A DNA stretch of 7,170 nt, taken from contig JASEIZ010000106.1 of the NCBI GenBank assembly GCA_030017395.1, forward strand, positions 1 through 7,170, in the 5' to 3' direction. Below the pieces are notes generated by a model, which worked only from the letters and a program-made list of their open reading frames with translations, was not told the origin of the DNA and did not search any database. Both the position numbers and the translations under genes were made by a program. This document shows, piece after piece, positions 6,085 through 7,170 of this stretch. Positions within the stretch are counted from its first letter, which is position 1. Each line of letters opens with the position of its first letter. This DNA comes from Desulfobacterales bacterium (lineage in GTDB: Bacteria; Desulfobacterota; Desulfobacteria; Desulfobacterales; ETH-SRB1).

Positions 6085-6282
6085 TTATGAATTAGGAAGA
6101 AGCAGCCGTATTTCCTTTTTGTTGGATTTGTCAATAATCCGGCCCTGTCTCAAAGACCTTTTACGTTTGGTGGTCTTTTTAGTTAGTATATGACTTGCAT
6201 TCGATTTTGAAAATGCGAATTTGCCCGTGCCTGTTTTTTTGAAACGCTTTGCGGCGGATCTGTTTGTTTTGATCTTCGGCAT
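6085..6282 (-). CDS. rpmI: 50S ribosomal protein L35
   Basis: A 65-residue, very basic protein of the large ribosomal subunit. PKIKTNRSAAKRFKKTGTGK at the N-terminus and SHILTKKTTKRKRSLRQGRI in the middle are the family signature, and the length equals that of the E. coli protein (65 including Met). The ATG at 6280-6282 follows AAAGGAGA at 6292-6299; stop codon TAA. It lies between infC and rplT as in nearly all bacteria. In E. coli, L20 represses rpmI translation and, by coupling, rplT. The structured 122-base infC-rpmI gap leaves room for similar control here. Confidence 0.98.
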   Translation of the reverse strand: MPKIKTNRSAAKRFKKTGTGKFAFSKSNASHILTKKTTKRKRSLRQGRIIDKSNKKEIRLLLPNS

Positions 6283-6313
6283 GTTATATTTTCTCCTTTA
6301 CAGCTCAAAAATC

Positions 6314-6352
6314 GATGGCGTGAGCAATTGACAAAAGCCGGCTCACGCCATC
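6314..6352 (-). promoter_or_regulatory. Perfect 12-bp hairpin between infC and rpmI (attenuator or L20 operator candidate)
   Basis: Arms GATGGCGTGAGC (6314-6325) and GCTCACGCCATC (6341-6352) pair without mismatch around a 15-base loop. It is by far the strongest hairpin in the genic part of the window. On the transcribed (minus) strand the stem is followed by GATTTTTGAG, a short imperfect U-tract, about 14 bases before the rpmI ribosome site. It may be a leaky terminator that lowers rpmI-rplT transcription relative to infC, a processing site, or part of the mRNA structure bound by L20. The structure is seen; the function is inferred. Confidence 0.6.
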
Positions 6353-6404
6353 AAAACTTTTTAAAGGGTCTCATTAGGAAAATTATTATTAATCCGGTTT
6401 CCGG

Positions 6405-6947
6405 CTATTGTTTTGGCGATATAATCATTACAATGTTACGTCCCTCAAATTTGGGATGCTGCTCAACAAATGCTATGTCATCTATTTCTCCGGCAATTTG
6501 TCCTAACAAATCCCTGCCATGCTGTGATAGCACAATTTCCCTGCCTCTTAAAACGACGGTTACCTTGACCTTATCCTTCCTGCCTATAAATTTCTTTATA
6601 TACTCTATTTTGGTCATAAGATCGTGATTCCCTGTCTTTGGACGTATTTTTATCTCTTTTACCTGAAATGAGCTTTGCTTTTTCTTTGCTTCCTGCAATT
6701 TCTTGGTTAGTTGATACTTATACCGCCCATAATCCATTATTTTGCAAACAGGAGGGTTTGCGTTAGGAGAAACTTCTACCAGGTCAAGACCAAAATCTGC
6801 GGCCGTTGCGAGCGCCTTATAAGTTGGAATAATGCCGATCTGATTGCCGTCAGGATCTATCACTCTTACCTCTTTTGCTCTTATCCTGCTATTAATGTTT
6901 ATTCTGTCTGCTTTATCTGGTCTATTTGTTTGTTTGAATATTGCTAT
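6405..6947 (-). CDS. infC: Translation initiation factor IF-3, apparent AUA start codon
   Basis: IF-3 binds the 30S subunit, keeps it apart from 50S and rejects wrong start codons and wrong initiator tRNA. The conserved protein begins before any ATG, GTG or TTG start: the first such codon in frame is GTG 6861-6863, at Val29, which would remove INSRIRAKEVR of the N-domain. Reading upstream, ATA at 6945-6947 lies seven bases after AGGAGGTGA, and starting there gives MAIFKQTNRPDKADRININ and exactly 180 residues, the length of E. coli IF-3. The N-domain spans about 15-85 (IDPDGNQIGIIPTYKAL, DLVEVSPNANPPVCKIMDYG), then a lysine-rich linker, then the C-domain (about 93-178: EIKIRPKTGNHDL, VTVVLRGRE, QHPKFEGRNIVMIISP). 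E. coli infC uses AUU and is controlled by IF-3 itself; the same logic is likely here. A second in-frame ATA (6939-6941) is less well spaced. Stop codon TAG. Confidence 0.95.
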   Translation of the reverse strand: MAIFKQTNRPDKADRININSRIRAKEVRVIDPDGNQIGIIPTYKALATAADFGLDLVEVSPNANPPVCKIMDYGRYKYQLTKKLQEAKKKQSSFQVKEIKIRPKTGNHDLMTKIEYIKKFIGRKDKVKVTVVLRGREIVLSQHGRDLLGQIAGEIDDIAFVEQHPKFEGRNIVMIISPKQ

Positions 6948-6951
6948 GCCT

Positions 6952-6960
6952 TCACCTCCT
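6952..6960 (-). promoter_or_regulatory. Strong Shine-Dalgarno that sets the infC start
   Basis: AGGAGGTGA on the minus strand is fully complementary to the usual 3' end of 16S rRNA (nine bases in a row). Seven bases separate AGGAGG from the ATA codon at 6945-6947. A strong site paired with a weak start codon is what is expected where initiation depends on IF-3 level. It is the best ribosome site in the window. Confidence 0.85.
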
Positions 6961-6990
6961 AATGTTACAGTTCAATCAATGCAAAAACTT

Positions 6991-7030
6991 CTTAATATTA
7001 AATCTTAATATTAAGTTACTTATTTGCAAA
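6991..7030 (-). promoter_or_regulatory. Tandem AT-rich palindromes upstream of infC, overlapping a weak promoter candidate
   Basis: CTTAATATTAAAT (6991-7003) is directly followed by CTTAATATTAAGT (7004-7016), a 13-bp tandem repeat. The second unit contains a perfect 12-bp palindrome CTTAATATTAAG (7004-7015); the first departs from symmetry at one end base. On the minus strand a weak promoter fit, TTTGCA (7025-7030) and TAAGAT (7002-7007) with a 17-base spacer, overlaps the second palindrome. Two adjacent palindromes across a promoter would suit a dimeric regulator, but such motifs also arise easily in AT-rich DNA. Confidence 0.35.
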
Positions 7031-7116
7031 ACTACCGCATATATAACAACATTAATAAATGCAAGAAAAAAATATGATTTAACACATTGATTTAAATACA
7101 GTGCATTCCTCACAGT

Positions 7117-7170
7117 TGATGAACTCGTAAAAAGTCCCGAAATCGTCATGCCGGACTTGATAAGCCTGCC
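7117..7170. mobile_element. MITE-like element copy 2, opposite orientation, cut by window edge
   Basis: These 54 bases, starting TGATGAACTCGTAAAAAGTC, are identical at every position to the reverse complement of 5190-5243, the right end of copy 1. The match runs into the window edge, so about 100 more bases are expected outside. The junction at 7117 (after CACAGT) marks one true end and agrees with the end inferred for copy 1. The exact match suggests recent spread or gene conversion. It sits about 170 bases upstream of the infC start, where thrS or another gene often lies. Confidence 0.85.

Noticed and set aside
5087..7170. The two inverted elements as a composite transposon carrying infC-rpmI-rplT.
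   Set aside because: The enclosed genes are essential core genes in their ancestral order and no transposase is present; two independent insertions are simpler.

Overview
The window holds a leftward-transcribed (minus-strand) block of housekeeping genes from a moderately AT-rich bacterium. In transcription order it reads infC, rpmI, rplT, a 590-base gap with a miniature repeat element, pheS, pheT, a MerR-type regulator, an uncharacterised acidic protein, and the 5' part of moaA, which runs off the left edge. The infC-rpmI-rplT-pheST order is ancient and widely kept. The MerR protein straight after pheT, the Cys4-containing PheS and the dispersed repeats suggest a Desulfobacterota/deltaproteobacterial genome, perhaps Desulfobacterales; this assignment is inference from gene style.

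Right part (about 5615-7170): the translation genes IF-3, L35 and L20. IF-3 has no ATG/GTG/TTG where its N-terminus should begin. The best start is an in-frame ATA at 6945-6947, seven bases after a near-perfect AGGAGGTGA, giving exactly 180 residues. This suggests the known IF-3 self-control through a non-standard start codon. Tandem AT-rich palindromes lie upstream of infC. A 12-bp perfect hairpin separates infC from rpmI, and a weaker hairpin lies between rpmI and rplT.

Middle (5025-5614): non-coding DNA carrying a 157-bp MITE-like element (imperfect terminal inverted repeats, probable target duplication, internal hairpins), copies of a short ATCCTGTT-type repeat, and two candidate promoters aimed at pheS. 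The last 54 bases of the window are an exact inverted copy of one end of the same element, so the infC-rpmI-rplT cluster lies between two oppositely oriented copies.

Left part (1-5024): both subunits of phenylalanyl-tRNA synthetase (1-base gap between them), a small MerR-like regulator apparently coupled to pheT, a 156-residue protein with a very acidic tail downstream of an A10 tract, and the N-terminal 185 residues of the molybdopterin-pathway enzyme MoaA behind its own candidate promoter. I see no CRISPR array, tRNA, rRNA, phage gene or transposase. Apart from the repeats, the window is core genome.
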